Positions 18,515 through 29,048 are shown, counted from the stretch's first letter. The stretch: 64,000 bases of DNA from Caballeronia mineralivorans PML1(12) (GCF_001028175.1 NZ_AEJF01000010.1:1-64000), one strand, 5' to 3'. Program-made: numbers and translations. The notes: generated by a model from the letters alone, not told the origin.

Positions 18515-19207
18515 ATGCTCGAAGTCGATTCACTCAACCAGTTCTACGGCGGCAGCCACATCCTGCGCGATGTGAAGATGACCGTGCCCGATGGAAAACT
18601 GACGGTCTTGCTCGGCCGTAACGGTGTCGGCAAGACTACGCTGCTGCGCTGCCTGATGGGCGTCGTACCCACGAAAAGCGGCACGATCTCATGGCGCGGC
18701 GCGAAGATTTCATCGATGCCGACCTACAAGCGCGTATCGAGCGGTCTTGCTTATGTACCGCAAGGTCGCGATATCTTCGGCCGACTGACCGTTGAAGAAA
18801 ACTTGCTGGTGGGCGCGGCGAGCCGCAAGGCGCCATCGAAAGTACCGGACCGGATCTACGAACTTTTTCCGGTGCTCAAGGAGATGAAAAGCCGTCGCGG
18901 CGGCGACTTGTCAGGCGGCCAGCAACAGCAACTTGCAATCGGCCGCGCGTTGATGAGCGAACCGCAGTTGCTGATCCTCGATGAACCCACCGAGGGCATT
19001 CAGCCATCCATCATTCAGGATATCGGGCGGACGTTGCGCCAACTCGTCGATGAAATGGGCATGACGGTCTTGCTCGTCGAACAGTATTACGACTTCGCCC
19101 GCGAGTTGGCAGACCGGTATTGGGTCATGAGCCGCGGTGAAATTGTGGCGGGTGGCGCGGGCGCGGATATGGAAGCGCATGGCGTGCGGGAGTTGATCGC
19201 CGTCTGA
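18515..19207 (+). CDS. urtE: Urea ABC transporter, ATP-binding subunit UrtE
   Basis: The 230-residue LivF-like ATPase has Walker A GRNGVGKTT at 34-42, signature LSGGQQQQLAIGRAL and Walker B LLILDEPTEGIQPSI. UrtE-typical wording is VEENLLVGA and LVEQYYDFARELADRYWVM. It lies 13 bp downstream of urtD and completes the importer, followed 43 bp later by ureD. Confidence 0.95.
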   Translation: MLEVDSLNQFYGGSHILRDVKMTVPDGKLTVLLGRNGVGKTTLLRCLMGVVPTKSGTISWRGAKISSMPTYKRVSSGLAYVPQGRDIFGRLTVEENLLVGAASRKAPSKVPDRIYELFPVLKEMKSRRGGDLSGGQQQQLAIGRALMSEPQLLILDEPTEGIQPSIIQDIGRTLRQLVDEMGMTVLLVEQYYDFARELADRYWVMSRGEIVAGGAGADMEAHGVRELIAV

Positions 19208-19250
19208 TGCTCGCCGTACCATGGCGGCTCGTTCCGATCCTTAAAGCCTC

Positions 19251-20132
19251 ATGCATCACGAACCTATAGCCGCACTCTTGCCATCGAGCGCCTCGGACTC
19301 CAACGAGTGGCACGGCAAACTCGAACTCGGCTTCACGCATCAGCCTGCGGGGCGGACGGCGCTCACGCATCGCAAGCACGTTGGACCCTTGCGCATGCAA
19401 CGGCCCTTGTACCCCGAAGGCGAAACCATCTGCCACGCGGTGATCGTGCATCCGCCGGGCGGTGTGGCGGGCGGTGACCGGCTTGCAATCGATATCGATC
19501 TGGCTCCCGACACGCACGCGGTTATCACGACGCCCGGCGCGACCAAGTGGTACAAGGCGAACGGCAAGCTCGCGACGCAGCGCATCGATATCCGTGTTGG
19601 AGCACATGCAAAACTCGACTGGCTGCCGCAGAACAACATTGTGTTCGAGTCGTCGAACGTGGCGCTGGATTTCACGCTGACGATGGATGAAACGGCGACG
19701 GCTATCGGCTGGGAGGCGATGCAGTTGGGTCGTCAGGCAGCAGGCGAACGATGGTCCGACGGACGGCTGGTTTCCGCGGCGCGGATCAAAGACAGCAAGG
19801 GCCGGCTGCGCTGGTTCGAACGCACCCGGCTGAGCGCCGACGACCCATTGCGCCTCGCGCGGCAAGGTCTTGGCGGGTTCGCGGCCTACGGCACGTTGTG
19901 GGCAATCGGTCCGGCCTGCGACGACGCATTGGCGGAATCTCTGACAGCTCACCTCCCCTTCGATTCCACGCTGCGCGCCGCCGCCTCATGCGTCACACCG
20001 GGCGTGTTGATCATCCGCGCCGCGAGCCATTCGATGGAGCCACTCCAACGTGCGATGATCGAATGCTGGACCACGCTGCGCCCGTTGATTCACGGCGTCG
20101 ATGCCCAACCGCTGAGGCTATGGACCACATAA
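19251..20132 (+). CDS. ureD: Urease accessory protein UreD
   Basis: The 293-residue UreD (UreH) scaffold binds apo-urease and recruits UreF and UreG for nickel insertion. Recognisable blocks are [42 protein letters not shown] and [13 protein letters not shown] near the N-terminus, and [15 protein letters not shown]. The length is normal. ureD is usually next to ureA in relatives, but here four ABC-transporter genes (20336-23221) separate it from ureA. Confidence 0.95.
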   Translation: MHHEPIAALLPSSASDSNEWHGKLELGFTHQPAGRTALTHRKHVGPLRMQRPLYPEGETICHAVIVHPPGGVAGGDRLAIDIDLAPDTHAVITTPGATKWYKANGKLATQRIDIRVGAHAKLDWLPQNNIVFESSNVALDFTLTMDETATAIGWEAMQLGRQAAGERWSDGRLVSAARIKDSKGRLRWFERTRLSADDPLRLARQGLGGFAAYGTLWAIGPACDDALAESLTAHLPFDSTLRAAASCVTPGVLIIRAASHSMEPLQRAMIECWTTLRPLIHGVDAQPLRLWTT

Positions 20133-20245
20133 GCGGGTAATTCCTCTTAAAAACCGCACCACAAAAGCGCACAATTAAGCCCATTATTTGTGCATGGCTG
20201 CCGCATGCCTCTCGCTTGAGCCCGCCCCGCAAGGCACAAAGGCAT

Positions 20246-20261
20246 TGGCACGACTCTCGCT
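20246..20261 (+). promoter_or_regulatory. Putative sigma-54 promoter of the amino-acid ABC operon
   Basis: TGGCACGACTCTCGCT differs from the -24/-12 consensus only at the first T pair of TTGC (TCGC), and keeps GG and GC ten bases apart. It lies 75 bp before the binding-protein start. A degenerate NtrC-like site (GCACC-N5-AGCGC, 20156-20170) and an inverted repeat GCACAA/TTGTGC (20169-20193) lie upstream. Confidence 0.5.
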
Positions 20262-20335
20262 TGATCACCTTTCCGACGAGTGCGTCAACCATGACACGCA
20301 CCGCGCCACATCGCGATTTAAGGAAAGAGAATCAA

Positions 20336-21139
20336 ATGACCAACACGCTTCGCCGCACCGCTGTTCGCACCCTCGCTGCCGCCCTCCTCGCCATTCCGGC
20401 TCTCGCTTTAACCTCGCTCACCGCTCACGCCGACGCGCTCGATAACGTCACGAAAGCCGGCGTTTTGAAAGTCGCCGTGCCCGAGGATTACCCGCCCTTC
20501 GGCGCAGTCGGCGGGGATATGCAGCCGCAGGGTTACGACATCGACATGGCCGCGCTGCTCGCCAAGTCGCTGGGCGTGAAGCTCGAACTCGTGCCGGTGA
20601 ACAGCGCGAATCGCGTGCCATATCTGACGACGAACAAAGTGGATCTGGTGATTTCATCGCTGGGCAAGACGCCGGATCGCGAGAAGGTTATGGACTTTTC
20701 AGCGCCCTACGCACCGTACTTCCAGGGCGTGTTCGGTCCCGCCGATGTCAAGGTCGCCGGTCCCGCCGATCTCACCGGCAAGACCGTCGGCGCGACGCGC
20801 GGCGCACTCGAGGAAATCGCGCTCACGCAAATGGCGCCGAACGCGACCATCAAGCGTTTCGAAGACAACAACGCGACCATCCAGGCGTTTCTCTCCGGTC
20901 AGGTGCAACTGATCGCAGCGGGCAATATCGTCGCAGCAGCAATCCTCGCGAAGAATCCGCCGCGCCGTCCTGAGCCGAAATTCGTGATCAAGAACTCGCC
21001 GTGTTTCGTCGGCATGAACAAGAACGAACCGCGCCTGCTGGCCAAAGTCGATGCCACCATCGCTCAGGCGAAAAAGGACGGCTCGCTCGAAGCCATGTCG
21101 GAAAAGTGGTTCAAGGCGCCGCTGCCGGCTGGTTTGTAA
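20336..21139 (+). CDS. Polar amino-acid ABC transporter, substrate-binding protein (family 3)
   Basis: This 267-residue periplasmic protein has a signal peptide (RRTAVRTLAAALLAIPALAL, cleavage after TAHA). The mature protein matches the family 3 binding proteins: GVLKVAVPEDYPPFGAVG, QGYDIDMAALLAKSLGV and GATRGALEE. ATG 20336 follows AGGAAAGAGA; the frame extends upstream to 20216 but that part overlaps the sigma-54-like site. The ligand cannot be assigned. Its place between ureD and ureA points to a nitrogen-rich amino acid as an inference. Confidence 0.9.
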   Translation: MTNTLRRTAVRTLAAALLAIPALALTSLTAHADALDNVTKAGVLKVAVPEDYPPFGAVGGDMQPQGYDIDMAALLAKSLGVKLELVPVNSANRVPYLTTNKVDLVISSLGKTPDREKVMDFSAPYAPYFQGVFGPADVKVAGPADLTGKTVGATRGALEEIALTQMAPNATIKRFEDNNATIQAFLSGQVQLIAAGNIVAAAILAKNPPRRPEPKFVIKNSPCFVGMNKNEPRLLAKVDATIAQAKKDGSLEAMSEKWFKAPLPAGL

Positions 21140-21190
21140 ATCGACTCGTGAATCAACACCGTCAAGCTTAAATAAGAAGGCGCCGCTTTA

Positions 21191-21868
21191 ATGGCTTATC
21201 AACTCCAGTTCGGCGATCTCGGGCAGTACGCCGGCATGTTCGCGAGCGGCGCGGCGGTCACGCTCGGGCTGACCGCCGTCTCAACCGTGCTCGGCCTCGC
21301 GGTCGGCATCCTCGGCGCGGCCGGCAAAGGCAGCAAGTTTCCGGCAGTGCGCTCGTTCGTCGGTGGCTATGTGGAAGCGATCCGCAACACGCCGTTCATC
21401 GTGCAACTGTTCTTCGTGTTCTTCGGGCTGCCGGCGCTGGGTATTCGTATCGATGAATACGTCGCCGCCGTGCTCGCGATGACGCTCAATCTTGGCGCGT
21501 ATTCGGTGGAGATCATCCGCTCGGGCATCGCGGCCGTGCCGAAGGGGCATCTTGAAGCGGCGGCGTCGCTAGCCATGACACGTGGCGAGACGTTCCGGCA
21601 CGTGGTGTTGCCGCAAGCCATCGCCAAGGTGTTCCCGGCGCTGAGCAGCCAGATCGTGATCACCATGCTCGGCTCGGCGGTGGTATCGCAGATATCCGTT
21701 GCCGACCTGACCTACGCCGCGAGCTACATCCAGTCGCGCAACTTCCGCGCGTTCGAAACATATTTTCTGATCACGGCCGCGTATCTCGTGATGGCGATCC
21801 TCTTGCGCTTCTTGCTCAACGAAGCAGGCAAACGCCTGTTCGCACGCAATCTGCGAGGTGCCCGATGA
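21191..21868 (+). CDS. Amino-acid ABC transporter permease (HisM/GltJ type)
   Basis: The 225-residue permease has about five membrane helices and family motifs YVEAIRNTPFIVQLFFVFFGLP and AAASLAMTRGETFRHVVLPQA, the latter containing the EAA coupling loop. It starts 51 bp after the binding-protein gene with AAGAAGG upstream. Its last four bases overlap the start of the second permease, so the two are probably made at equal amounts as a heterodimer. Confidence 0.93.
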   Translation: MAYQLQFGDLGQYAGMFASGAAVTLGLTAVSTVLGLAVGILGAAGKGSKFPAVRSFVGGYVEAIRNTPFIVQLFFVFFGLPALGIRIDEYVAAVLAMTLNLGAYSVEIIRSGIAAVPKGHLEAAASLAMTRGETFRHVVLPQAIAKVFPALSSQIVITMLGSAVVSQISVADLTYAASYIQSRNFRAFETYFLITAAYLVMAILLRFLLNEAGKRLFARNLRGAR

Positions 21869-22515
21869 TCGAATTCACCTTCGAGCAGATCCTCACCAAC
21901 CTGCTGCTTGCGGCGCGCTGGACGATCGTGCTGTCGATCGTGTCGTTCGTCGCCGGCGGGATCGTGGGCTTCGTGCTGCTTGTCATGCGCGTGTCGAGTT
22001 CGCGCGTGCTGCGGACCATCGTGAAGCTCTACATCGAGATCTTCCAGGGCACGCCGCTTTTGATGCAACTGTTCCTCGTATTCTTCGGTTTACCGCTGCT
22101 CGGCGTAGAAGTTCAGCCGTGGATAGCGGCAACTGTCGGCCTCACGCTGTTCACCAGCGCGTATCTCGCCGAAATCTGGCGCGGCTGCGTGGAAGCGATT
22201 CCCAAGGGGCAATGGGAAGCGTCGTCCAGTCTCGCGATGAATTACTTCGAGCAATTGCGCCACGTGATTCTTCCGCAAGCCACACGCATCGCTATCGGAC
22301 CGACGGTCGGCTTCGGTGTGCAAGCCGTGAAGGACACGGCGCTCGTCTCGATCATCGGCTTCACCGAACTCACTAAAGCCGGCACGATGATTTCGAACGC
22401 TACATTCAGGCCATTCGTGGTCTATGGCCTGGTCGCGGTGATCTACTTCGTGATTTGTTATCCGCTTACCCGCTACGCGCGCACGCTCGAAAGGAAATGG
22501 AATGCCGCTCGTTGA
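21865..22515 (+). CDS. Amino-acid ABC transporter permease (HisQ/GltK type)
   Basis: This 216-residue permease resembles its neighbour: IEIFQGTPLLMQLFLVFFGLP followed by the EAA loop EASSSLAMNYFEQLRHVILPQA. The ATGA overlap with the previous gene and a 14-bp overlap with the following ATPase gene indicate tight translational coupling. Together they form the membrane channel of a histidine/glutamate/glutamine-type importer. Confidence 0.93.
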   Translation: MIEFTFEQILTNLLLAARWTIVLSIVSFVAGGIVGFVLLVMRVSSSRVLRTIVKLYIEIFQGTPLLMQLFLVFFGLPLLGVEVQPWIAATVGLTLFTSAYLAEIWRGCVEAIPKGQWEASSSLAMNYFEQLRHVILPQATRIAIGPTVGFGVQAVKDTALVSIIGFTELTKAGTMISNATFRPFVVYGLVAVIYFVICYPLTRYARTLERKWNAAR

Positions 22516-23221
22516 AACTCAAAACCTCAAGAAGCAGTTCGGCGCGAACCAGGTCCTGAAGGGCATCGATTTTTCGGTGGAATCGGGACAGGTGGTAGCA
22601 ATCATCGGACGCAGCGGCTCGGGTAAAAGTACCTTGCTGCGGACGTTGAACGGACTGGAAAGTATCGATGAAGGGTCGATTGAAATCGATGGCGAACACA
22701 TGGATGCCCGTCACGCCGATCTGCGTGCATTGCGCCTGAAGGTTGGCATGGTGTTCCAGCAGTACAACCTGTTTCCGCATCTCACCGCGGGACAAAACGT
22801 GATGCTCGCGCAGACCGTGGTCAAGAAAGTCCACAAGGCGAAGGCGCGCGCCACCGCTGAACAAGTGCTGGAGAGGGTCGGTCTCGCCGATAAATTCAAC
22901 GCCTATCCCGAGCAACTGTCTGGTGGACAGCAACAGCGTGTGGCCATCGCGCGTGCGCTTGCAATGAAGCCCACGGTCCTGCTTTGCGACGAAATCACCT
23001 CCGCGCTCGATCCTGAACTGGTGGGCGAAGTGCTGGCTGTAGTGGAAAGCCTCGCCGCCGATGGCATGACACTCATCATGGTCACGCACGAGATGCGCTT
23101 CGCGCGGCGTGTGTCGAACAAGGTCGTGTTCATGCATCAGGGACGCGTGTGGGAAAGCGGCACGCCGGAGGAGATTTTCGAGCGGCCGACGACCATCGAG
23201 TTGCGCAAGTTCATCCAATGA
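22502..23221 (+). CDS. Amino-acid ABC transporter ATP-binding protein
   Basis: The 239-residue ATPase is of the GlnQ/HisP/GltL class: Walker A GRSGSGKSTLLRTLNGLE near residue 36, Q-loop MVFQQYNLFPHLT, signature QLSGGQQQRVAIARALAMKP, and Walker B VLLCDEITSALDPELVGEV. Most members have DEPTSALDP, so the Ile-Thr in place of Pro-Thr is a small deviation next to the intact catalytic Glu. It is the last gene of the four-gene importer, ending 66 bp before ureA. Confidence 0.94.
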   Translation: MPLVETQNLKKQFGANQVLKGIDFSVESGQVVAIIGRSGSGKSTLLRTLNGLESIDEGSIEIDGEHMDARHADLRALRLKVGMVFQQYNLFPHLTAGQNVMLAQTVVKKVHKAKARATAEQVLERVGLADKFNAYPEQLSGGQQQRVAIARALAMKPTVLLCDEITSALDPELVGEVLAVVESLAADGMTLIMVTHEMRFARRVSNKVVFMHQGRVWESGTPEEIFERPTTIELRKFIQ

Positions 23222-23287
23222 AATCGTAGGGTTGCAATGCTAGGATTCTTTCAAAATTGACACCTACCTAAATCACGCTGCGAACCC

Positions 23288-23590
23288 ATGAAGCTCACCC
23301 ACCGCGAAAAAGACAAGCTGCTGATCTTCACCGCCGCGCTGCTCGCCGAACGGCGTCGCGCACGCGGGCTGAAGCTGAATTATCCGGAAGCTATCGCGTT
23401 CATCTCGGCGGCGCTGATGGAAGCGGCGCGCGACGGCCGCACCGTTGCCGATGTCATGCACTACGGCACTACGCTGCTCACCCGCGACGACGTGATGGAC
23501 GGCGTGCCGGAAATGATCCCGGACATCCAGATCGAAGCCACCTTCCCCGACGGCACCAAGCTCGTGACCGTCCACCATCCGATTCCCTGA
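23288..23590 (+). CDS. ureA: Urease subunit gamma
   Basis: The 100-residue gamma subunit is full length and nearly canonical: [44 protein letters not shown] and the C-terminal [15 protein letters not shown]. With UreB and UreC it forms the (UreABC)3 nickel enzyme that splits urea to ammonia and carbamate in the cytoplasm. It is the first gene of the ureABCEFG block; a 66-bp gap after the ABC-transporter ATPase may hold a promoter, but none is clear. Confidence 0.97.
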   Translation: MKLTHREKDKLLIFTAALLAERRRARGLKLNYPEAIAFISAALMEAARDGRTVADVMHYGTTLLTRDDVMDGVPEMIPDIQIEATFPDGTKLVTVHHPIP

Positions 23591-23618
23591 ACGTGCAGCA
23601 CGCTAAAAGGAGCCGCGC

Positions 23619-23924
23619 ATGATTCCCGGCGAATATCTGATCGACGATGGTGAACACGAACTCAACGCGGGCCGCGAGACGGTGTCCGTGACGGTATCGA
23701 ATACAGGTGACCGGCCTGTGCAGGTCGGCTCGCATTTTCATTTCTACGAAGTCAACACGGCGCTTACCTTCGAACGCGACAAGGCAAGAGGCTTTCGGCT
23801 GAACATTGCGTCGGGTACGGCCGTGCGCTTCGAGCCCGGTCAGGAACGCACGGTCGAACTCGTCGCACTGGCGGGCGACCGCACGGTGTACGGCTTCAAT
23901 GGCCTCGTGATGGGCCCGCTTTGA
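23619..23924 (+). CDS. ureB: Urease subunit beta
   Basis: At 101 residues it has the normal beta-subunit length. MIPGEYLI at the N-terminus, [21 protein letters not shown] with its conserved GSHFHF, and [17 protein letters not shown] are family hallmarks. A strong AAAGGAG ribosome-binding site precedes the ATG, 28 bp after ureA. Confidence 0.97.
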   Translation: MIPGEYLIDDGEHELNAGRETVSVTVSNTGDRPVQVGSHFHFYEVNTALTFERDKARGFRLNIASGTAVRFEPGQERTVELVALAGDRTVYGFNGLVMGPL

Positions 23925-23946
23925 ACTTCTCTTTAGGACCAGCACT

Positions 23947-25653
23947 ATGACGCTACGCATCGGACGCCGCGCCTACGCGGAGATGTTCGGCCCGACCACC
24001 GGCGACCGCGTGCGTCTCGCCGATACCGACCTGCTGATCGAAGTCGAACGCGACTTCACGACCTACGGCGAAGAAGTGAAATTCGGCGGCGGCAAGGTGA
24101 TTCGCGACGGCATGGGCCAGTCGCAGCGCGTGCACGCTGACGTGGTGGATACAGTGGTGACGAACGCGCTGATCCTCGATCACTGGGGCATCGTGAAGGC
24201 GGATATCGGCATCAAGAACGGGCGCGTGTTTGCGATCGGCAAGGCGGGCAATCCGGATATTCAGCCGGGCGTGACGATTGCAATCGGCGCGGCTACCGAA
24301 GTGATTGCCGGTGAAGGCATGATCGTGACGGCGGGCGGTATCGACTCGCATATTCACTTCATCAGCCCGCAGCAAATTGATGAGGCGCTGGCCTCCGGCA
24401 TCACGACAATGCTCGGCGGCGGCACCGGTCCCGCGACCGGCACGAACGCCACGACCTGTACGCCGGGACCGTGGCATCTCGAACGCATGCTGCAAGCCGC
24501 CGATGGCTGGCCGGTGAACCTTGGCTTTCTCGGCAAGGGCAACGTGAGTTTGCCGGCGCCGGCTATCGAGCAGATCAAGGCCGGTGCGATCGGGCTGAAG
24601 CTGCATGAGGACTGGGGCACGACGCCTGCTGCAATCGACAACTGTTTATCCGTTGCCGACGATACCGACACGCAAGTCGCCATCCACACAGACACGTTGA
24701 ACGAAGCGGGTTTTGTCGAAACGACGGTGGCCGCGTTCAAAGGCCGCACGATCCACACATATCACACGGAAGGCGCAGGCGGCGGGCACGCACCCGACAT
24801 CATCAAGGTCTGCGGCGAGTCGAATGTGCTGCCTTCATCGACGAATCCGACGCGCCCGTACACCATCAACACGCTCGATGAACACCTCGACATGCTGATG
24901 GTCTGCCATCACCTCGATCCATCGATTGCGGAAGATATTGCGTTCGCGGAATCGCGGATTCGTCGCGAGACGATTGCCGCTGAAGACATTCTTCATGACC
25001 TCGGTGCGTTGTCCATGCTGTCGTCGGATTCGCAGGCAATGGGCCGCGTCGGCGAGGTCGTCATGCGCACGTGGCAGACGGCGCACAAGATGAAAACGCA
25101 ACGCGGCGCGCTGCCGGAAGACTCATCGCGTAACGACAACTTCCGCGCAAAACGCTACGTCGCCAAGTACACGATCAACCCGGCCATCACGCACGGCATC
25201 GCGCATGAAGTGGGGTCCATCGAGCCGGGCAAGTGGGCCGATCTCGTGTTCTGGGAACCGGCGTTCTTCGGCGTGAAGCCTGCAATGATCCTCAAAGGCG
25301 GCATGATCGCGGTGGCCCAGATGGGCGACCCGAACGCATCGATTCCGACGCCGCAACCGGTGCATTATCGCGAGATGTTTGCAACGCGCGGCGGCGCGTT
25401 GGGGAAGACTTCCCTCACGTTCGTTTCGCAGATGGCGCTGGATGATGGCGTCGGCGAACGGTATGGTTTGCGCAAGCAAGTGGTCGCGGTGAAGAACTGC
25501 CGGAACATCTCGAAGGCCGACATGATTCACAATGCGTACAGGCCGTCGATTACCGTCGATCCGGAAACGTACCAGGTTGTAGCCGACGGCCAGTTGCTCA
25601 CCTGCGAGCCGGCAACCGTTTTGCCGATGGCGCAGCGCTACTTCCTGTTTTAA
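23947..25653 (+). CDS. ureC: Urease subunit alpha
   Basis: The 568-residue catalytic subunit carries every active-site residue, shifted by one from Klebsiella numbering: His135 and His137 (SHIHF), the lysine that is carbamylated to bridge the two nickels, Lys218 (GLKLHEDWG), His247, His273 (TYHTEG), flap Cys320 (MVCHH) and Asp361 (SSDSQAMG). Length and order are normal for Burkholderia-type urease, so the enzyme should be functional once loaded with nickel. Confidence 0.98.
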   Translation: MTLRIGRRAYAEMFGPTTGDRVRLADTDLLIEVERDFTTYGEEVKFGGGKVIRDGMGQSQRVHADVVDTVVTNALILDHWGIVKADIGIKNGRVFAIGKAGNPDIQPGVTIAIGAATEVIAGEGMIVTAGGIDSHIHFISPQQIDEALASGITTMLGGGTGPATGTNATTCTPGPWHLERMLQAADGWPVNLGFLGKGNVSLPAPAIEQIKAGAIGLKLHEDWGTTPAAIDNCLSVADDTDTQVAIHTDTLNEAGFVETTVAAFKGRTIHTYHTEGAGGGHAPDIIKVCGESNVLPSSTNPTRPYTINTLDEHLDMLMVCHHLDPSIAEDIAFAESRIRRETIAAEDILHDLGALSMLSSDSQAMGRVGEVVMRTWQTAHKMKTQRGALPEDSSRNDNFRAKRYVAKYTINPAITHGIAHEVGSIEPGKWADLVFWEPAFFGVKPAMILKGGMIAVAQMGDPNASIPTPQPVHYREMFATRGGALGKTSLTFVSQMALDDGVGERYGLRKQVVAVKNCRNISKADMIHNAYRPSITVDPETYQVVADGQLLTCEPATVLPMAQRYFLF

Positions 25654-25673
25654 GTACCTTTGCTGAGATTTTC

Positions 25674-26324
25674 ATGCGCACGATCGATAAACGTATCGAA
25701 GCGAAACTGGCCGCGCCGCTGATCAAGCGCGCGCCGACGCTCACCCTGCCCTTCGATGAGCGCTGCAAAAGCCGCCTCGCTGCCACGCTGGATAACGGTG
25801 AAGAAGTGGCACTGGTGCTGCCGCGCGGCACGGTGCTGCGCGATGGCGATATGCTCGTCGCCGACGATGGCGACCTCGTGCGCGTGATCGCGGCTGCACA
25901 GGATGTGCTGGTCGTGCATGCTCACGATGCCATTACGCTCACGCGCGCCGCCTATCATCTGGGGAATCGACACACGCCCGTGGAAGTGAGCGCGGGCCAG
26001 TTGAAACTGGAAGCCGATCCCGTGCTGGAAGACATGCTGAAGCGTCTCGGCGCGCATGTTGCGCACGCGACGGCTGCGTTCCAACCAGAGACGGGTGCGT
26101 ATGGCGGCGGTCATAAGCATGGGCATGACGAGACGTTTGTAGAGGACTACGCGCTCGCGCAAAAGGTCTTCGATGAACATCACGGGCATGCGCATGAGCA
26201 CGGCGCGCACGGTCATAGCCATAGTCACGGCGCGCATGACCACGGCGAAGGCCACGATCACGGCGACCACTCGCAGTGCAGCCACGAAGGCCACGATCAC
26301 GACCACGGCCATGCGCACCGCTGA
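25674..26324 (+). CDS. ureE: Urease accessory protein UreE (nickel chaperone)
   Basis: The 216-residue protein has a UreE N-terminal peptide-binding domain ([25 protein letters not shown]) and a metal-binding domain with [14 protein letters not shown]-terminal tail of about 50 residues follows in which roughly every second residue is His, with one Cys, for nickel storage and delivery. The tail is long compared with the Klebsiella one. The last 14 bases overlap ureF, whose start codon lies within the His-encoding repeat. Confidence 0.95.
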   Translation: MRTIDKRIEAKLAAPLIKRAPTLTLPFDERCKSRLAATLDNGEEVALVLPRGTVLRDGDMLVADDGDLVRVIAAAQDVLVVHAHDAITLTRAAYHLGNRHTPVEVSAGQLKLEADPVLEDMLKRLGAHVAHATAAFQPETGAYGGGHKHGHDETFVEDYALAQKVFDEHHGHAHEHGAHGHSHSHGAHDHGEGHDHGDHSQCSHEGHDHDHGHAHR

Positions 26325-26991
26325 GCTCACTGCCCTGCTTCATCTGGCGTCGCCGGCATTGCCTATCGGCGCGTTCAGTTATTCGCAGGGTCTCGAGTCG
26401 GCGATAGAACATGGTTTCATCCACAACGGTGACACCGCTCGCGACTGGATTGCCAGCGGTTTGACTAACGTGCTCGCGCGCGGCGAATTGCCATTCCTCG
26501 CGCACCAGATGACCCGCTGGCGTAATCACGAAGCCGAAGTCCTCGCCACTGCCGATGAAGAATTCCTCGCCAGCCGCGAGTCGGCGGAATTGCGCCGCGA
26601 GACACAGCAAATGGGCTGGTCGCTTGCGCAGTTGTGCACACAGCTCGAATGGGGCGATGCCGCGCGCCTCGCAACGCTGAACGCCATCAAACCGATTTCG
26701 CAGCCGACAGCATTCGCCTTCGCCGCCTACGCGCACAATGCCGCCCCCGATGCCGCCCTTGCCGCCTATGCCTTCGCCTGGGTCGAAAACCAGGCCGCGG
26801 CCGCGCTGAAAGCGGTCCCCCTGGGCCAGATCGCAGGCCAACGAATCATCGTCGCGTTGCGCGAACCGATCGACACCGCCGTGCAACGCGCGCTCGCCAC
26901 CTCGCCCGACGAGATCACCACCTTCGCGCCGCAACTCGGTATTCTCTCCGCGCGCCACGAGTCGCAGTACTCGCGCTTATTCCGCTCTTAA
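26311..26991 (+). CDS. ureF: Urease accessory protein UreF
   Basis: The 226-residue UreF acts with UreD and UreG in the activation complex. The start at ATG 26311 gives the conserved opening [25 protein letters not shown]; the frame continues 46 codons upstream inside ureE but without homology. The C-terminal [12 protein letters not shown] is also typical. It is followed 7 bp later by ureG. Confidence 0.94.
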   Translation: MRTAELTALLHLASPALPIGAFSYSQGLESAIEHGFIHNGDTARDWIASGLTNVLARGELPFLAHQMTRWRNHEAEVLATADEEFLASRESAELRRETQQMGWSLAQLCTQLEWGDAARLATLNAIKPISQPTAFAFAAYAHNAAPDAALAAYAFAWVENQAAAALKAVPLGQIAGQRIIVALREPIDTAVQRALATSPDEITTFAPQLGILSARHESQYSRLFRS

Positions 26992-26998
26992 AAAAACC

Positions 26999-27649
26999 AT
27001 GAACGCACCCGTCTACTCCGCCGCTGCCCGCCGCTCCAAGAAACTGCCGCCCTTGCGCGTGGGGGTGGGCGGCCCGGTCGGCTCGGGCAAGACCACGCTG
27101 CTCGAAATGCTCTGTAAGGCGATGCGCGAGAAATACGATCTCGTCGCGATCACCAACGACATCTACACGAAAGAAGATCAGCGCCTGCTTACGGTCGCGG
27201 GCGCGTTGCCGGCCGAGCGCATCATGGGTGTGGAAACGGGCGGCTGCCCGCACACGGCGATCCGCGAAGACGCGTCGATCAACCTTGAAGCCGTCGACCA
27301 GATGATCGAACGTTTCCCGGACGCGGACATCGTGTTCATCGAATCGGGCGGGGATAATCTCGCGGCCACCTTCAGCCCTGAATTGTCGGATCTGACCATT
27401 TACGTGATCGATGTCGCCGGCGGAGAAAAAATTCCCCGCAAGGGCGGCCCGGGCATCACCAAGTCGGATCTGCTGGTCATCAACAAGATTGATCTCGCGC
27501 CGTATGTAGGCGCAAATCTCGACATCATGGCCTCCGATGCGCGCAAGATGCGCGGAGAACGCCCATTTGTTATGTGCAACCTGAAGGCGCTTGAAGGGCT
27601 TGACCACGTGGTTCGCTTCATTGAAAAGAAGGGCCTGCTCGCGGTCTGA
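26999..27649 (+). CDS. ureG: Urease accessory GTPase UreG
   Basis: This 216-residue GTPase couples GTP hydrolysis to nickel insertion. It has the P-loop [11 protein letters not shown], the switch region NDIYTKEDQ, the metal-binding CPH motif in [17 protein letters not shown], and [11 protein letters not shown]. It is the last gene of the urease block; a weak hairpin (CAGGTG/CACCTG) after the stop has no good U-tract. Confidence 0.97.
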   Translation: MNAPVYSAAARRSKKLPPLRVGVGGPVGSGKTTLLEMLCKAMREKYDLVAITNDIYTKEDQRLLTVAGALPAERIMGVETGGCPHTAIREDASINLEAVDQMIERFPDADIVFIESGGDNLAATFSPELSDLTIYVIDVAGGEKIPRKGGPGITKSDLLVINKIDLAPYVGANLDIMASDARKMRGERPFVMCNLKALEGLDHVVRFIEKKGLLAV

Positions 27650-27770
27650 ATGCAGGTGTGGGCGCCTGAAAGCACCTGTTCTCACCCTATCGAGTGCGAT
27701 AGCATGTCGCCTTGCACTTTTTTACGGCCATAGGCCCGTTTTTCGGAGACCTCTGATCGACAGCCCTGAC

Positions 27771-29048
27771 ATGCTCCTTACTCGCGACAACGCCGTCCGG
27801 TTGAAATCGTCGCCTGCGGCGTCGCCGGCACCCATGGCGCAATCCTCGTCGAAGCGCATTGCCGTGCTGTTCCACGTCGCGGATTTCAACGACGGCGGCA
27901 TTGAATCGTCGCTGATGCAGTGGCTGCGCATCTACGACCGTGCGCGCTTTGCGGTGACGCTGTCCGTGATGTTTTCTTCGCCGGCGTTCGAGCAGCGTTT
28001 CCGCGCGCAGATTCCGGCGGATGTCGGCATCGAAATTCTCACCGACAAACCCTGGCTCAACGTGTTCCAGGCACGTCGTTATGCACATCAGTTGAGCAAG
28101 CTCGGCCGGATCGGCCGCGACATCTTCAACACGCTTGCCGTGCGCCCCTACGTCAAGACACGTGTGGCTGAACTCGCGCAACGCCACGAAATCATCGTCG
28201 ACTTCGACATGTCGCTGCGCCGTCTGGCCGGCCAATTCGGCATGGCGTGGCTCGGCGTGAACCACTTCAGCTTCGATGCACGGCTCGGAGGCCGGCCCCG
28301 GAAAATGAAGCGCCTGCTGACGCAATACGAGCGCTACGACGGCATCGCGGCGCTGAACCGCCACATGGCGGATGAAGCGAGCGCGCTGTTCAACGGCAAT
28401 CTGCGCAACGTGTTTGTGCTGCCGAATGCGATCGATATCGACCGGATTCGCGAGAACGCAGCGTATGTGGAAAAGCCGCCATGCCTGGGGCCGTACATCG
28501 TTTCGGTGGCGCGGCTCGATGAAATCCAGAAGGATCACCGGACCTTGCTGCGCGCTTACGCGCAGCTTGCTCAAACGTTTGCTGGTGGCGCGCTGCAGGA
28601 AGATCTGGTGATAGTCGGCGATGGCGGGTTTCGCAGCGAACTGGAAGCGTTGGCGGTGGAGTTGGGGATTGGCGACCGGGTGCATTTCACGGGCTATCGG
28701 AACAATCCGCACGCGGTTGTGGCGCGGGCGAGCGCGCTGGTGCTCAGTTCGCGTTACGAAGGCATGCCGATGGTGTTGCTCGAGGCGCTCGCGCTCGGCA
28801 AGCCGGTGATTTCGACCGATTGCCCAACGGGGCCGCGAGAGATTCTGGACGATGGCCGGTTCGGGCTGCTGGTTCCTGTCGGCGATGTGGACGCCATGGC
28901 GGCGGCGCTGTCGCGGCTGTTGTCGGATCACGCCCTGCGTGATGGATTTACGCGTGAGGCGCTGGCGCGAGCGCGGGAGTATGGCCTGGAAGCGAGCAAT
29001 GAACGGTTTGCCGCGTGCGTGACGCGGATCTTGCAGAAGCGGGGTTAG
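27771..29048 (+). CDS. Glycosyltransferase (GT4 family, GT-B fold)
   Basis: The protein of about 425 residues has an N-terminal acceptor domain (KRIAVLFHVADFNDGGIESSLMQWL) and a C-terminal nucleotide-sugar domain with SRYEGMPMVLLEALALGKPVISTD, the EX7E signature of GT4 enzymes. It is likely to act in lipopolysaccharide or exopolysaccharide assembly, since waaA and other LPS genes follow, though on the other strand. The start is uncertain: 27771 lacks a well-spaced ribosome-binding site, and 27834 is an alternative closer to the conserved domain. Confidence 0.82.
   Translation: MLLTRDNAVRLKSSPAASPAPMAQSSSKRIAVLFHVADFNDGGIESSLMQWLRIYDRARFAVTLSVMFSSPAFEQRFRAQIPADVGIEILTDKPWLNVFQARRYAHQLSKLGRIGRDIFNTLAVRPYVKTRVAELAQRHEIIVDFDMSLRRLAGQFGMAWLGVNHFSFDARLGGRPRKMKRLLTQYERYDGIAALNRHMADEASALFNGNLRNVFVLPNAIDIDRIRENAAYVEKPPCLGPYIVSVARLDEIQKDHRTLLRAYAQLAQTFAGGALQEDLVIVGDGGFRSELEALAVELGIGDRVHFTGYRNNPHAVVARASALVLSSRYEGMPMVLLEALALGKPVISTDCPTGPREILDDGRFGLLVPVGDVDAMAAALSRLLSDHALRDGFTREALARAREYGLEASNERFAACVTRILQKRG

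Noticed and set aside
27650-27690. Hairpin CAGGTG/CACCTG after ureG as terminator
   Set aside because: Only a 6-bp stem and no U-tract.
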